From the NCBI GenBank assembly GCA_036186865.1, contig AP025062.1, forward strand, positions 32,408,753 to 32,472,752: 64,000 nt of DNA, read 5' to 3'. Shown piece after piece: positions 12,546 through 24,348 of the stretch. The stretch is from Eustoma russellianum. Lineage: Eukaryota > Streptophyta > Magnoliopsida > Gentianales > Gentianaceae. A model generated the notes under the pieces. That model searched no databases. It was not told where the DNA came from and saw nothing but the letters and a program-made list of their open reading frames with translations. Each line of letters opens with the position of its first letter. The first letter of the stretch is position 1. Both the position numbers and the translations under genes were made by a program.

Positions 12546-12924
12546 TGACCGAACATTATGAAATGCATTGCACTATTTTGAAAAGTATTGCATAAGCATT
12601 TGTGACCGTGTAGTGTAGTGCATATTTTGAATTGTAATGCATCACGTGAGTCGTTTTGGTATGATTGACTTGTAAGTGTTTTTTTATTGAACTGTCTACT
12701 ACTTATTCGTTGTTGTTCTTTGTTTCTGTTGTGCTGGCAACTTATGATCCTTAAATTATACAAGACATGTGCCCCATTATCCCTTGATATAGATATTACT
12801 CATGTCTTGCCATGTGTTGATCCTGTATGTCTTATAAGCGGGTTACTTGCTAGCATTTTTTGCTAAGAGTTCTACTCGTTGTCTTGCAGATAGGGCAGAA
12901 TATGATATGATCTTTATTAAGGAC

Positions 12925-13775
12925 TGTCACGCCCCGAGCCCTACCACTCGAAACGTCACATTCGCCGTACACCTTTTCAAGATGTACAAGGCTTCTTATA
13001 TCGTCATGCTTACTTTAATACTCCACTATTTAAGTAAATGAGACTTAATAAAATTAACTAAATTCACTCAATAAATATCCAGAATAAATATCCATCTATT
13101 TTCAACAATGCACAAAAGTTGTACTTTCGGCAGAATTATAAGATTCTGTTTTCCATGTTTTCTCTTGTTTTTTCTTTTTCTTTTTGTATTATAACACAAA
13201 TTAATTTGTCCAACCGAAGATGCTCGCATAAAACATTCAACATTTCTTTCAACTAACTTTTGCATGATGCCATTACTTTTTGCTAATACTTGTGGTACTG
13301 ACAATTCAAAAAGAAAATAAACACAACAACCGAGACCCAAATGAACCCTCTTTTCTTTAATGACCCATACCAAACGGCTTCAAATATTGTTTCTAAACCA
13401 TATAAAAATAAAATCTCTAACCTGTGAATTCTTGGGTAGACTTTGTGTTTGTCGTCACCGCCGTTCTAGAGGCTGTCCCGTTTGTCTCCAGGCGGAACTC
13501 CTTTTCTTTTAGGTCTTGTGTGTGCTTTAGGTTTAGAGAGGAGTTGATCCTATATTTATAGGTAATATCTCTACTACAGTTATATCTTAGCAAAAATCCT
13601 TTTCCCATTATAACTATATGTCTATCTTTTCTTCAACTAGTAATTATTCATTATCTAGTATTTATCATCTAACAAAGATATATATTTTCTTCTATTATCT
13701 ATTTTCTCATGGTTATCTGTTTATTACTTTATCTATAATTATTATTTTATTTTTAAAAAAAACTTGAGTATAACA
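12925..13775 (-). repeat. Gypsy-2 3' LTR
   Basis: On plus it runs from TGTCACGCCCCGAG to GAGTATAACA. It is near-identical to 18,276-19,128. Open frames within it are shared by both LTRs and match no known protein. Confidence 0.92.
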
Positions 13776-13820
13776 TTCCTCCCACCTTACAAAAAGTTTC
13801 GTTCTCGAAACTTGCGTACC

Positions 13821-16800
13821 TTATTCAAAAAGCTGTGGATACTTCTCTCGCATGTCTTCTTCTAGCTCCCATGTTGCTTCTCGCACCGTATGGTTATTCC
13901 ACTGAACTTTTACATAAGGAATTACTCTTCTTCTCAATACTTGATCCTTCTTATCCACGATGCGCAAGGGTAGCTCTTCATATGTTGCATCGCTTCTCAC
14001 TTTTAGTGGTCGAGCTTCTAGAACGTGACTTGGGTCAGGGACATAACGACGAAGTTGAGATACATGAAAAACATTGTGCACTTGAGATAACGCTGGAGGT
14101 AATGCTAAACGATATGCCAAGTTTCCAATCTTTTCAAGTATTTCATATGGTCCAATGTACCTTGGACTAAGCTTCCCTTTCTCTCCAAATCTCATGACTC
14201 CTTTCGTTGGAGAAACCTTAAGATATACTTTTTCACCTGTGTCGAACTCCAAGGGTCGTCTTTTAGAATCTGCCCAACTCTTGTTTCTATCTTGAGCTAC
14301 CTTGAGCCTCTCTCGTATGATCTTGATCTTTTCTAGTATTTGTTCGACCAACTCAGGTCCAGTGATAAGCTTCTCGCCTACCTCATCCCAATATAATGGA
14401 GATCTGCATTTTCTTCCATAAAGGGCCTCGAATGGGGCCATACCAATCGCACTGTGGTAGCTGTTATTATACGAGAACTCCATGAGTTTTACCAACTTAT
14501 CCCAATTGCCTTTGAAATCCAAAGCGCATGCTCACAACATATCTTCCAATGTCTGAATGGTCCTTTCTGATTGGCCATCGGTTTGAGGATGGAAGGCAGT
14601 GCTCAATCTCAAGTCTGTACCCATAACTTCTTGATATGCCGTCCAAAAGCGTGAGGTGAATCTAGAATCTCGATCTGATACAATACTTACTGGCACACCA
14701 TGCAAGCTTACTATATTATCCACATACATCGCCACTAACTTCTCCATGGTTGCTTCGCTAGACATGGGCAAGAAATGCGATGACTTAGTCAACCGATCCA
14801 CGATAACCTAAATCGTATCATTTCCACTCTTGGTCTTTGGTAAACCAACCACGAAATCCATCGTAATGTGTTCCCATTTCCATTCTGGGATCTCTAAAGG
14901 TTGCAGCAGTCCTCCAGGCCTTTGGTGTTCTACTTTCACTTGCTGACACACCAAGCATCTTGCTACGTATTCAGCTATCTCTCTTTTCATTCCACTCCAC
15001 CAATAATTCTTCTTAAGGTCTTTGTACATCTTGGTTGCTCCTGGATGAATTGATAATCGCGAACGATGAGCTTCTTTCAATAATTCATTCTTCAGATCAT
15101 CCATCTTAGGTACACATAATCTTCCTTGATACCACAGACTACCATCGGTATTCACTTGAAATCCTTTAACTTGTTCCTCTTTGAGTTTCTCCATGATTTT
15201 CAAACACCTTCATCGTCTTTCTGCGCATCCTTTATTCTTTTTATCAGCGTAGGAGATATGACTAAGGCTGCTAAAGTGTTGGCAGTAGATTCCACAACGT
15301 TTAAGTCAAATTCCTCCATTTCTCTTTCCAGAGGCGCCTGTCTAACTTTCCGACTGAGAGCGTCAGCCACTCTATTTGCTTTTCCGGGGTGGTAATTTAT
15401 AGTCAAGTCATAGTCTTTTAACAGCTCTAACCACCTTCGTTGTCTCATGTTGAGCTCCTTTTGTGTGAACAAGTATTTCAAGCTCTTATGATCTGTATAG
15501 ACTTCACATCTTTCACCATACAAATAATGTCTCCAAATTTTAAGAGCAAACACTACTGCTACTAATTCTAGGTCATGGGTCGGGTAATTCCTCTCATAAG
15601 GCTTTAGTTGTCTTGAGGCATACGCTATAACTCGTCCATTCTGCATTAGCACACAACCTAGACCATTCTTCGAGGCATCACTATAAATCACAAAACCTTC
15701 GGTCCCAGAAGGTTGAGCCAAAATCGGAGCAGAAGTCAGTCTTTCTTTCAGTTCCTTAAAGCTCTTTTCACATTCTGGCGTCCACTCAAACTTCACGCGC
15801 TTTGGGGTTAACTTGCTCAATGGGACGGCTATTGCAGAAAATCCTTCTACAAATTTGCGATAATAACCTGCCCGTGACGTTGGTCGGTGTAGGCCAATCA
15901 GTTATGGCTTCAATCTTCTTCGCATCTACAGAAATCCCTTGCTCTGAAATCACGTGACCCAGAAATGTCACACTCTTAAGCCAAAATTCACACTTGTTGA
16001 ACTTAGCATAAAGCTTCTTTTCTCGTAGAATTCCCAAAACTTCTCGGAGATGTTCGGAATGAGCTTCCTCGCTTGGAGAGTAAATGAGTATATCATCAAT
16101 AAATACCACCACAAATTTATCCAGTTGTGGCCTAAATATCGTGTTCATTAGGTCCATAAATGCCGCAGGTGCATTAGTCAGGCCGAAAGGCATCACCAAA
16201 AATTCATAGTGCCCATACCTCGTTCGAAATGCGGTTTTAGAAACATCCTCTGCCTTGATTTTCAGTTGGTGGTACCCTGATCTCAAGTCAATCTTAGAGA
16301 ACACCCTCGCGCCTTTCAACTGATCAAATAGGTCATCAATCCGTGGAAGCGGGTATTTGTTCTTAATCGTGATCTTGTTAAGCTCCCGATAATCAATACA
16401 TAGCCTCAAACTCCCATCCTTCTTCTTTACGAACAACACTGGCGCTCCCCAAGGTGAGACACTAGGTCTGATAAATTTCTTATCTAACAACTCTTGTAGT
16501 TGTTCCTTTAATTCCTTGAGCTCGGCAGGTGCCATTCGATATAGAGCCTTTGATATAGGTTCAGCCCCGGGTGTCAGCTTAATTTCAAACTCAACTTCTC
16601 GGTCAGGAGGTAGACCAGGTAACTCTTCAGGGAAAACGTCTTTGAACTCATTCACAATCAAGATATCATCAATAGAGGGAACCGTCTTCTCAGAATCCAC
16701 CACATATGCCAAATATCCATCATTCCCTTTCTTAAGAGCCTTGTACGCCTGCATCGCTGTTAAGTAAACTTTCTGGCGATCTTTCCTCATTTTTGTATTT

Positions 16801-17155
16801 CCTTGATAGCAGAACTCCTCTTTTGTAGGATCGTTGAAGACTACTTGTTTCCCTCGACAATCAATTTGTGCATGATATTTGGCCAACCAGTCCATTCCTA
16901 GAATCACGTCGAAATCACTCATCTGAATCGGTATCAGATTGGCATCCAGCGTATGATCATCAATCTCCACTTTGCAATCCTTGTATATGTGATGTGATAC
17001 TAACACTTTGTCTCCGGCAGCCAATACTCGATAAGGATTCTCTAACCACTCAGGACCATTGTTCAGATACTTAACAAATTTCTTGGCAACAAACGAGTGA
17101 CTCGCGCCACTATCAAATAGAACATTCGCAAGAATTTTGTTTATCAAAAGAGCAC
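13821..17155 (-). pseudogene. Gypsy-2 pol pseudogene (protease, RT, RNase H, integrase, chromodomain)
   Basis: Reading on minus from the probable splice acceptor at 17,155: protease (VLFDSGASHSF); reverse transcriptase with MPFGLTNAPAAF and the catalytic FIDDILIYS; a frame break near 15,870; RNase H (YSDASKNGLGCVLMQNGRV; YTDHKSLKYLF); integrase zinc finger (HPGATKMY...CLVCQQVK) and core (MDFVVGLPKTKSG, VSDRDSRFTSRFW, HPQTDGQSERT); and a chromodomain-like C-terminus (VIPYVKVQWNNH...ATWELEEDM) to 13,821. Two nonsense codons interrupt the integrase, near 14,805 and 14,530. Both look like C-to-T/G-to-A changes (Trp to TAG, Arg to TGA), as expected for methylated DNA. Lineage: Tekay/Del chromoviruses. 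Confidence 0.9.
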
Positions 17156-17263
17156 CTAAGACAAAGGCAATTATGCAAGTATTTGATATTCATAGCAATA
17201 AGTAAACAAAATGCATACTACAAATAGGCATGTACATAAATTATTGCTTATAGAAAAACATAC
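17156..17263 (-). other. Probable spliceosomal intron between gag and pol of Gypsy-2
   Basis: On minus the donor is CAG|GTATGTTTTTC and the acceptor TTTGTCTTAG|GTGC, 108 nt. Unspliced reading stops at 17,241. Splicing joins the last gag G (17,264) to GT at 17,155 and gives a continuous glycine codon into the protease frame. The plus-strand relative has an intron at the same codon (20,801-20,911). Confidence 0.65.
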
Positions 17264-18086
17264 CTGAAACAACTTCATTTGCCTCCTGAGCCTCTACGTC
17301 AGTCATGGCATGAACCCTCGCATTCACCTTGGGTTTCTCTCTACTTGGTTGGGCATCCTTATTTTGCTCCTTTTTTCGCTCAGGGCAATCTTTTATTTGA
17401 TGTCCTAGCTTTCCGCAGTTAAAGCATGCTCCAGTTCCCCAACGACATTCACCAAAATGTTGACGATGACATGTAGCACATGTGGGTATAGTAGCACTTT
17501 GGTTTCTCTTGACTATTGGCTCTGGCTTCCTCTTTATAACTCGCAACCATTTTCCAGGTTTGCCGGTTCCCTGATTGCCCATTGTCTCATCACTCCTCAG
17601 CCTCTTACCTTTGTTCTCCTCATCTCTCCTCTTTATGTCGCCTTCTACCTTATAGCAAGCATCAAGTAAGGCTGGAAAATTTTGAGCATTGGCATTCACC
17701 ACGCCTGTCCTGATCCGGCTACTTAGGCCTCTTTCGAACTTCACCATTTTCAGCTCATTATCACTCATCACAGAAGGCACAAATCGAACAAGAGCATTAA
17801 ATTGGTTTGCGTACTCGGCAACTGTCATATCCGGTCCCTGTCTCAGTGATTCAAATGCACCAATCTTCTGCAAACGCACTGATGGAGGGAAGTAGAACTT
17901 GAGAAACTCAGTCTTGAATTTAGTCCATGTGACTGGTGCAAGGATATTCGGCTCAGTAGTCGACCACCATTTATCAGCCTCTCCGACCAAGAAAGGCTTG
18001 ATCACTAAATGTTTCATCTCTTCCGGAACTTGAAGTAAAGTAATAAGCATAAGGCAGTCTAACACAGTTAAATACATTGGAGGCAT
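17241..18086 (-). CDS. Gypsy-2 gag, N-terminally shortened
   Basis: This 281-codon open frame encodes the retrotransposon gag domain (KPFLVGEADKWW, then FLKFYFPPSVRLQKIGAFES, LRQGPDMTVAEYANQFNALV) and a CCHC zinc knuckle (CFNCGKLGHQIKDC). Compared with the sister gag at 19,726 the first roughly 90 residues, including the Gln/Pro-rich start, are absent. MPPMYLTVLD runs almost straight into the core, so a deletion is likely. If the intron is not removed, translation ends at 17,241; if it is, gag is fused to pol. Gag would form the cytoplasmic particle and bind element RNA. Confidence 0.8.
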   Translation of the reverse strand: MPPMYLTVLDCLMLITLLQVPEEMKHLVIKPFLVGEADKWWSTTEPNILAPVTWTKFKTEFLKFYFPPSVRLQKIGAFESLRQGPDMTVAEYANQFNALVRFVPSVMSDNELKMVKFERGLSSRIRTGVVNANAQNFPALLDACYKVEGDIKRRDEENKGKRLRSDETMGNQGTGKPGKWLRVIKRKPEPIVKRNQSATIPTCATCHRQHFGECRWGTGACFNCGKLGHQIKDCPERKKEQNKDAQPSREKPKVNARVHAMTDVEAQEANEVVSGMFFYKQ

Positions 18087-18275
18087 AATCTAAATTAATT
18101 TTCATGCATTCTAAATAATATTCTAGAGCATATATATAAATCATAACCTTAACAAATCATTTCTTAGTATCTATCGCCTCACCATTAAATCACTTTTTAT
18201 TAACTATGATCAATACTTAGGTCTAAAAATGATCAACACTTAGATCTAATACCTCGGGCTCTGATACCACCTAAA

Positions 18276-19128
18276 TGTCATGCCCCGAGCCCTACCACTC
18301 GAAACGTCACATTCGCCGTACACCTTTTCAAGATGTACAAGGCTTCTTATATCGTCATGCTTACTTTAATACTCCACTATTTAAGTAAATGAGACTTAAT
18401 AAAATTAACTAAATTCACTCAATAAATATCCAGAATAAATATCCATCTATTTTCAACAATGCACAAAAGTTGTACTTTCGACAGAATTATAAGATTCTGT
18501 TTTCCATGTTTTCTCTTTTTTTTTTCTTTTTCTTTTAGTATTATAACACAAATTAATTTGTCCAACCGAAGATGCTCGCATAAAACATTCAACATTTCTT
18601 TCAACTAACTTTTGCATGATGCCATTACTTTTTGCTAATACTTGTGGTACTGACAATTCAAAAAGAAAATAAACACAACAACCGAGACCCAAATAAACCC
18701 TCTTTTCTTTAATGACCCATACCAAACGGCTTCAAATATTGTTTCTAAACCATATAAAAATAAAATCTCTAACCTGTGAATTCTTGGGTAGACTTTGTGT
18801 TTGTCGTCACCGCCGTTCTAGAGGCTGTCCCGTTTGTCTCCAGGCGGAACTCCTTTTCTTTTAGGTCTTGTGTGTGCTTTAGGTTTAGAGAGGAGTTGAT
18901 CCTATATTTATAGGTAATATCTCTACTACAGTTATATCTTAGCAAAAATCCTTTTCCTATTATAACTATATGTCTATCTTTTCTTCAACTAGTAATTATT
19001 CATTATCTAGTATTTATCATCTAACAAAGATATATATTTTCTTCTATTATCTATTTTCTCATGGTTATCTGTTTATTACTTTATCTATAATTATTATTTT
19101 ATTTTTTAAAAAAAACTTGAGTATAACA
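18276..19128 (-). repeat. Gypsy-2 5' LTR
   Basis: This is the near-identical partner of 12,925-13,775. On minus it would carry the element promoter, and it ends TGACA just before the primer binding site (18,258-18,269). Confidence 0.92.
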
Positions 19129-19133
19129 AGGAC

Positions 19134-19440
19134 GATGGTGAGTGGGCCGAATGGGATGGGTAGAGCTTCTTGGGATATGCCTTTGTCATGTTGGGATGTT
19201 TAAACTTCTCTTTTATCCACTTAAGTATTTAGTTGGCTGCGACCACGAACAATCTTTTGTAATCACATTATATCTTAATGTACGGATTTGATGGTTTAGA
19301 TTTATTTTACACATGCTTCCGTGCTTACTCTCTTACGTCATTGATGATGTTTATTCGAGAGATGAGACGTCTTGTGGTCCTCTCAGTAGGCTACGACGGG
19401 TGCACCGGTTCGGGTCCGTTGTCCGGGCCGGGGCGCTACA
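19134..19440 (+). repeat. Gypsy-1 left LTR, second part
   Basis: This is the continuation of the LTR after Gypsy-2, ending GGGGCGCTACA at 19,440 and followed by the primer binding site. It matches 26,660-26,971 of the right LTR. Confidence 0.9.
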
Positions 19441-19725
19441 GGTGGTATCAGAGCCTAGGCTTCAGATCTACTTCGGAGACCTAGGCTATTTCATATATAG
19501 TCTTAAGCTATGATTTTGACCTTAAGTTGATCCGTAGGTCTAAGTATTTGATCCTAGATATACGTTGGATTGGGTTTGGTGTGAGCAAGTGCGATATAAA
19601 TTAATTAAAGACTAGACTATTTATTTTTCCTTAACGTATGCATGTTCGATCCGTGCAACACGTAGGAGCTTTCAGTATTATCTTTGAAATTGATAAATGC
19701 TAATAAACGCTGATCTTGCAGAAAG

Positions 19726-20800
19726 ATGCCTCCTAGAAGGGATAGCTGTGGAAACGGTGGCAACGGAAATGAGAACCCACAGCCACCACAGATGGTAATG
19801 CCCTAGGCACTAATGCACGCCATAATAGTGATTGCACAGAGTGTTGCTCAGCAGCAGCAACAACCTCCTCCTCCACCACCGTCTCAGCACGGTATACGAT
19901 ATTATATCGGGAAAATGTGGAAGATGCATGCCCCCACCTTTGAAGGGACCACGGATCCAGAGGTGACAGAATTCTGGTTGGAGGAAGTGGAAAAGTGCTT
20001 CAGGCTAGTGTAAGTGCCTGAAGAAAACAAGGTGGATATGGCCACAACGCTGCTGATTTGCCGAGCCAATGCCTGGTGGAATGGTATGCTTCCTAAGATG
20101 ACTCCCCCTATCTTGTGGAGACAATTTGTTGAGGCCTACAAGGATTACTACGTGCCTGAGACTGTCATTTTGGAGAATATGAGGCAGTTCGATAAGCTGG
20201 AGCAAGAAAGGATGTCTATTTCTGATTACGCTGATAGATTCCATGCCTTGGGAAAATTCACTCTCATGGTATTGGAAAACAACCGGATGAAAATGCTCAA
20301 GTTTGAGCATGGACTGAACTCCCGCATCAGGTCGACTATAGCGGGGTCTAGCTTGAAAACATTTGCTGATACGTTGGATGCATGCTATCGCGTGGAGAGC
20401 GATATGCGTCGGACCCAGTCTAGAGAGGTTCGTGACGAAACAAGCAAGAGGCCCAGGTATGAGAGAAGTGGAAGTAGACCCAGACGATGGGTCAAAATCC
20501 TTAAGAGAGGTCAGGTGGTACAGTTCCAGCGACCACCGCAGCAAAGCCAGCCTGAACGATCGGCTTCAGGTGTATGTCCCCACTTCCAGAAGAACCACGT
20601 TAGGGAATGCTGGAAGAAAACAGAGGCTTGCTTCAAATGTGGTAAGGTGGATCATAGGATCAAGGATTGCCCCGAGTGGAAGCAAAAGCCACAAGGAGAA
20701 GCAGGGCCATCGCAGCAACAAAGGGGTAGGCCCAAACCCAACGCAAGGGTACATGTAATGACTGACTCTGAAGTGCAGGAGAGCACTGACGTTGTGACAG
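19726..20800 (+). pseudogene. Gypsy-1 gag pseudogene
   Basis: The ATG at 19,726 opens MPPRRDSCGNG, a Gln/Pro-rich start, then the gag core (TFEGTTDPEVTEFWLEEVEK; ANAWWNGMLPKMTPP) and a CCHC knuckle (CFKCGKVDHRIKDC) near 20,625. A degenerate Cys/His cluster precedes the knuckle. Nonsense codons at 19,804 (TAG) and 20,011 (TAA) interrupt an otherwise single frame. The frame ends at a probable splice donor, so gag and pol would be one product after splicing. Confidence 0.88.
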
Positions 20801-20911
20801 GTACAATTTAAGTTAAAATCTTAGTTGTTTAAGTTGAATTATAGTCGTTTAAGTTGAAAGTGGATGTGCATTACATGAAAATTCTTTATGTGTTACACTC
20901 TTTGTGTTTAG
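20801..20911 (+). other. Probable spliceosomal intron between gag and pol of Gypsy-1
   Basis: The donor is ACAG|GTACAATTTAAG and the acceptor TTTGTGTTTAG|GTGCG, 111 nt. A TAA lies in frame just inside. Joining 20,800 to 20,912 gives Val-Thr-Gly-Ala-Ile-Leu, exactly as in Gypsy-2. The position and phase are the same in two elements on opposite strands with different intron sequences. Confidence 0.65.
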
Positions 20912-23900
20912 GTGCGATTCTAATTAATAAAGTGCCTGCAAACGTATTGTTTGATAGTGGAGCGAGTCACTCGTTCATCTCTAAGCGATTCGTCAAAGGA
21001 CTTGACTGTCTACCCGAGTCACTTGAAACTCCCTTCAGGGTGCAGGCAGCTGGTGAACAAGTACTGGTTTCGCACCACCAGTATAAAGACTGTGAATTGG
21101 AGTTGGACGGGAAGGTGTTTCCCGTTACATTGGTCCCAATTACAATGAGGGATTTTGATGTGATATTGGGCATGGATTGGCTGGCCAAGTATCATGCCAA
21201 TATCGACTGCAGACTGAAGCTAGTACCTGTCAAAGGTCCCGAAATGAATGAAGTGACAGTTCAAGGGAACACCAAGCTAACGAAAGCCCCAAAGAAAATA
21301 TATTTGACGGCGATTAAGGCTTTCAAGGATTTGAAGAAGGGAGCAGAGAGACTTATGGTGTATGCTTTGGAGCGAAGCAAGAGATTCCCTCCATAGATCA
21401 GATTCCAGTGATCAATAAATTTAAAGATGTGTTTCCTGATGATTTGCCATGAGTACCACCATCAAGAGAAGTAGAGTTCGAAATCAATTTGATCCCAGGA
21501 GCTGAGCCTATATCTAAGACACCTTAAACGATGGCTCCAGCTGAACTTAAGGAGTTAAAGGGAAAACTGCAGGAGTTGTTGGATAAGAAGCGAATTCGAC
21601 CCAGTGTATCACCTTGGGGAGCCCCCGTCTTATTTGTCAAGAAGAAGGATAGCAGCATGAGATTATGTATTGACTATAGAGAGCTGAACAAGGTAACTAT
21701 CAAAAATAAGTACCCACTGCCAAGGATTGAAGATTTATTTGACCAGTTGAAGGGTGCTCGTTGGTTCTCGAAAATCGACCTTCGCCAGGGGTATCATCAG
21801 TTGCTCGTGAAGGCAGGAGATGTCCCTAAAACATCTTTCCGGACTCGATACGGGCATTATGAGTTTTTGGTGATGCCTTTTGGATTGAGTAATGCCCCAG
21901 CAGCTTTTATGGACTTGATGAACACCGTATTCCGAGAACAATTGGATCAGTTTGTGGTGGTGTTCATCGATGACATTTTGGTCTACTCTCCCGATGAGCA
22001 AGCCCATGCGGAACACCTGAGAGTGGTGTTGGAAATTTTGAGGTAGCAGAAGCTATACGCCAAATTCAGCAAATGTGAATTTTGGCTAAGAAGTGTAGTC
22101 TTTCTCGGTCATGTAATTTCGGAGGATGGGATCTCAGTGGATCCTAAGAAGGTGGAAGCCATTACAGAATGGCCAAGGCCTACAAATGTGACCGAAGTAA
22201 GGAGCTTCCTAGGCCTGGCAGGCTACTATAGGAAGTTTGTTGAGGGATTTTCGACAATAGCAGTTCCATTGAGTCGACTTACTCAGAAAAAGACTAAGTT
22301 TGAGTGGACTGCTGAATGCGAACAGAGTTTTTCGGAACTCAAGAAGAGTTTGACCACTGCCCCGGTGTTGGCGCAACCCTCTGGTACTGACGGTTTCGTG
22401 ATCTATAGTGATGCGTCCAAGAAAGGACTAGGTATGTATATCATTACAACTAATGCATTGTATATACATATGCCAGTCTTAAACTAACTTTCTATTTATA
22501 GGTTGTGTCTTGATGCAAAATGGACGAGTTATCTCGTATGCGTCGAGACAGTTGAAACCATATGAGCAGAACAACCCGACGTATGACTTTGAACTTGCAG
22601 CTGTAGTATTTGCTCTTAAGATCTGGAGACACTATTTGTATGGAGAGAAATGTTCAGTGTTCACGGATCACAAGAGCCTGAAATATTTATTCTCACAGAA
22701 GGAGCTTAACATGAGACAAAGAAGATGGTTAGAGTTGCTCAAAGATTATGACTTAACCATCAACTATCATTTGGGTAAAGCAAATAGAGTGGCTGCCGCA
22801 TTGAGCAGGAAGTCTAGTCACGCCAGACAGTCCCCGTTGGAAAGGGAGATTGAGGAGTTTGGTCTCGATGTGGTAGACTCAGTGGCAAATGTTCTTACAG
22901 CTCTGTCTATCAGTCCAGACTTGGTAGATAGAATTAAAGGAGCGCAGTATGATGATGCAGCACTGAGAGAAATCTGCGACAAATTGTCTACGGGACCAGT
23001 AAAGGATTTCCAGTTGAGAGGAGATGGAAGTCTATGGTTTCAGAATCGGTTATGCGTATCAGACAATGAAGAGCTACGAAGGGAATTGCTACATGAAGCT
23101 CATAACTCACGGTTGTCTATCCACCCAAGAAGCACAAAAATGTATAAGGACCTCAAAATGAATTATTGGTGGATAGGAATGAAAAGAAGTATTGCGGAGT
23201 ATGCCGAGAAATGTTTAGTATGTCAGCAAGTCAAAACAGAACATCAGCGACCTGGCGGTTTGATGATGCCACTGGAGATTCCAGAATGGAAGTGGGAGCA
23301 TGTGACTATGGACTTCGTGATGGGGTTACCCAAAACTAGAAACGGGAACGAGATGATTTGGGTGATTGTCGACCGCTTGACAAAGACCATGCATTTCATA
23401 GCTATGCCGCATGGCACTTTGTACGAGAAATTGTCCAACATATATATGGATAACATTGTGAGTTTGCATGAAGTTTCCATCAGTATTGTATCGGACCGTG
23501 ATCCCGGGTTCACTTCTAAGTTCTGGAAGGCTTTCCAGAAAGCTATGGGCACTGAACTGAGGATGAGTACAGCATATCACCCTCAGACGGATGGACAGTC
23601 TGAGAGGACCATCTAGACTTTAGAAGATATGGTGAGAGCCTGTGCTCTGGAATTTAAAGGAAATTGGGATAGTATGCTGAAGCTGATGGAGTTCTCATAT
23701 AATAATAGCCATCACAGTGCAATCGGCATGGCACCGTTTGAGGCTCTCTATGGACGGAAGTGTAGATCCCCGTTTTGTTGGGATGAAGTTGGAGAACGGA
23801 CAATCACTGCCCCAGAATTGGTTGAGCTGACCATGGGTAAAGTGAAGATTATAAAAGAAAGATTAAGGGTGGCCCAAGACCGCAGCAAAAGTTGGGCAGA

Positions 23901-24348
23901 TTCCAAAAGAAGGCCCCTAGACTTTGAAATTGGTGAAAAGGTCTATTTACGAGTCTCAGCCACGAAAGGAGTTGCGAGATTTGGGATGAAAGGCAAGCTA
24001 AGCCCTCGATATATTGGTCCATACAAGGTGCTTGGTAAAGTTGGTGAAAGAGCATATCGATTAGCTTTGCCTCCGAGTTTGTCGCAAGTCCATAATTTAT
24101 TTCATGTGTCTCAACTGAGGAAATACATATCGGACCCGAGCCATGTCCTTGAGACTCAACCATTGGATGTTAGAGAAGATGTCACATATGAAGAACATCC
24201 AGTGAAGATTGTAGGTAAAAAAGATCAAGTCCAATGCAAGCGCATGATTCCGTATGTCAAAGTTCAATGGAGTAATCATACGGAGCGTGAAGCCACGTGG
24301 GAGCTTGAGGAGCAGATGAAGGAGTTATATCCACATATTTTCCAATAA
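20912..24348 (+). pseudogene. Gypsy-1 pol pseudogene (protease, RT, RNase H, integrase, chromodomain)
   Basis: Domains in order: protease (VLFDSGASHSF), reverse transcriptase (MPFGLSNAPAAF; catalytic FIDDILVYS near 21,965), a 70-nt probable intron at 22,432, RNase H (YSDASKKGLG then GCVLMQNGRVI; FTDHKSLKYLF), integrase zinc finger (CLVCQQVK) and core (MDFVMGLPKTRNG; VSDRDPGFTSKFW; HPQTDGQSERT), and a chromodomain-like end (IPYVKVQWSNH...ATWELEEQM). Damage: one frameshift near 21,380 and nonsense codons near 21,451, 21,527, 22,045 and 23,615. The rest is well conserved, so decay is moderate. The chromodomain would guide insertion into chromatin. Confidence 0.9.
22432..22501 (+). other. Probable 70-nt intron inside pol (RT-RNase H) of Gypsy-1
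   Basis: The donor is CTAG|GTATGTATATC, a branch-like CTAAC lies at 22,482-22,486, and the acceptor is TTTCTATTTATAG|GTTG. The 70 nt are not a multiple of three and contain stops. Removing them restores an uninterrupted Gly-Leu-Gly-Cys-Val-Leu frame, which Gypsy-2 encodes with no gap. It therefore looks like an intron present in one element and absent in its relative. Confidence 0.7.

Larger units (their letters stand above)
10979..12924 (+). repeat. Gypsy-1 left LTR, first part
   Basis: It matches the right LTR from about 24,740 onward, starting at CTCCAGGAAACC. It contains two minisatellites (11,505-11,925 and 12,330-12,545). It ends at the target duplication AGGAC (12,920-12,924) of the nested Gypsy-2. 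The minus-strand open frame over 11,201-11,896 is a by-product of the repeat and not a gene. Confidence 0.85.
12925..19128 (-). mobile_element. Tekay-type chromovirus (Gypsy-2), minus strand, complete ends
   Basis: This 6.2-kb element is flanked by perfect AGGAC duplications (12,920-12,924 and 19,129-19,133). LTRs are 12,925-13,775 (3' LTR) and 18,276-19,128 (5' LTR), about 852 bp each with only a handful of differences by eye, so it is young. The primer binding site (minus) is 18,258-18,269. On plus, the purine tract shows as TCCTCCCACC just right of 13,775. Gag and pol are separated by a probable intron. The gag start is shortened and pol carries two nonsense codons and a frameshift, so it is non-autonomous despite its youth. 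Confidence 0.93.

Noticed and set aside
13068..13373. Minus-strand frame of 101 codons, repeated at 18,453-18,725
   Set aside because: It is identical in both LTRs of Gypsy-2, has no recognisable domain and no conservation beyond the LTR.
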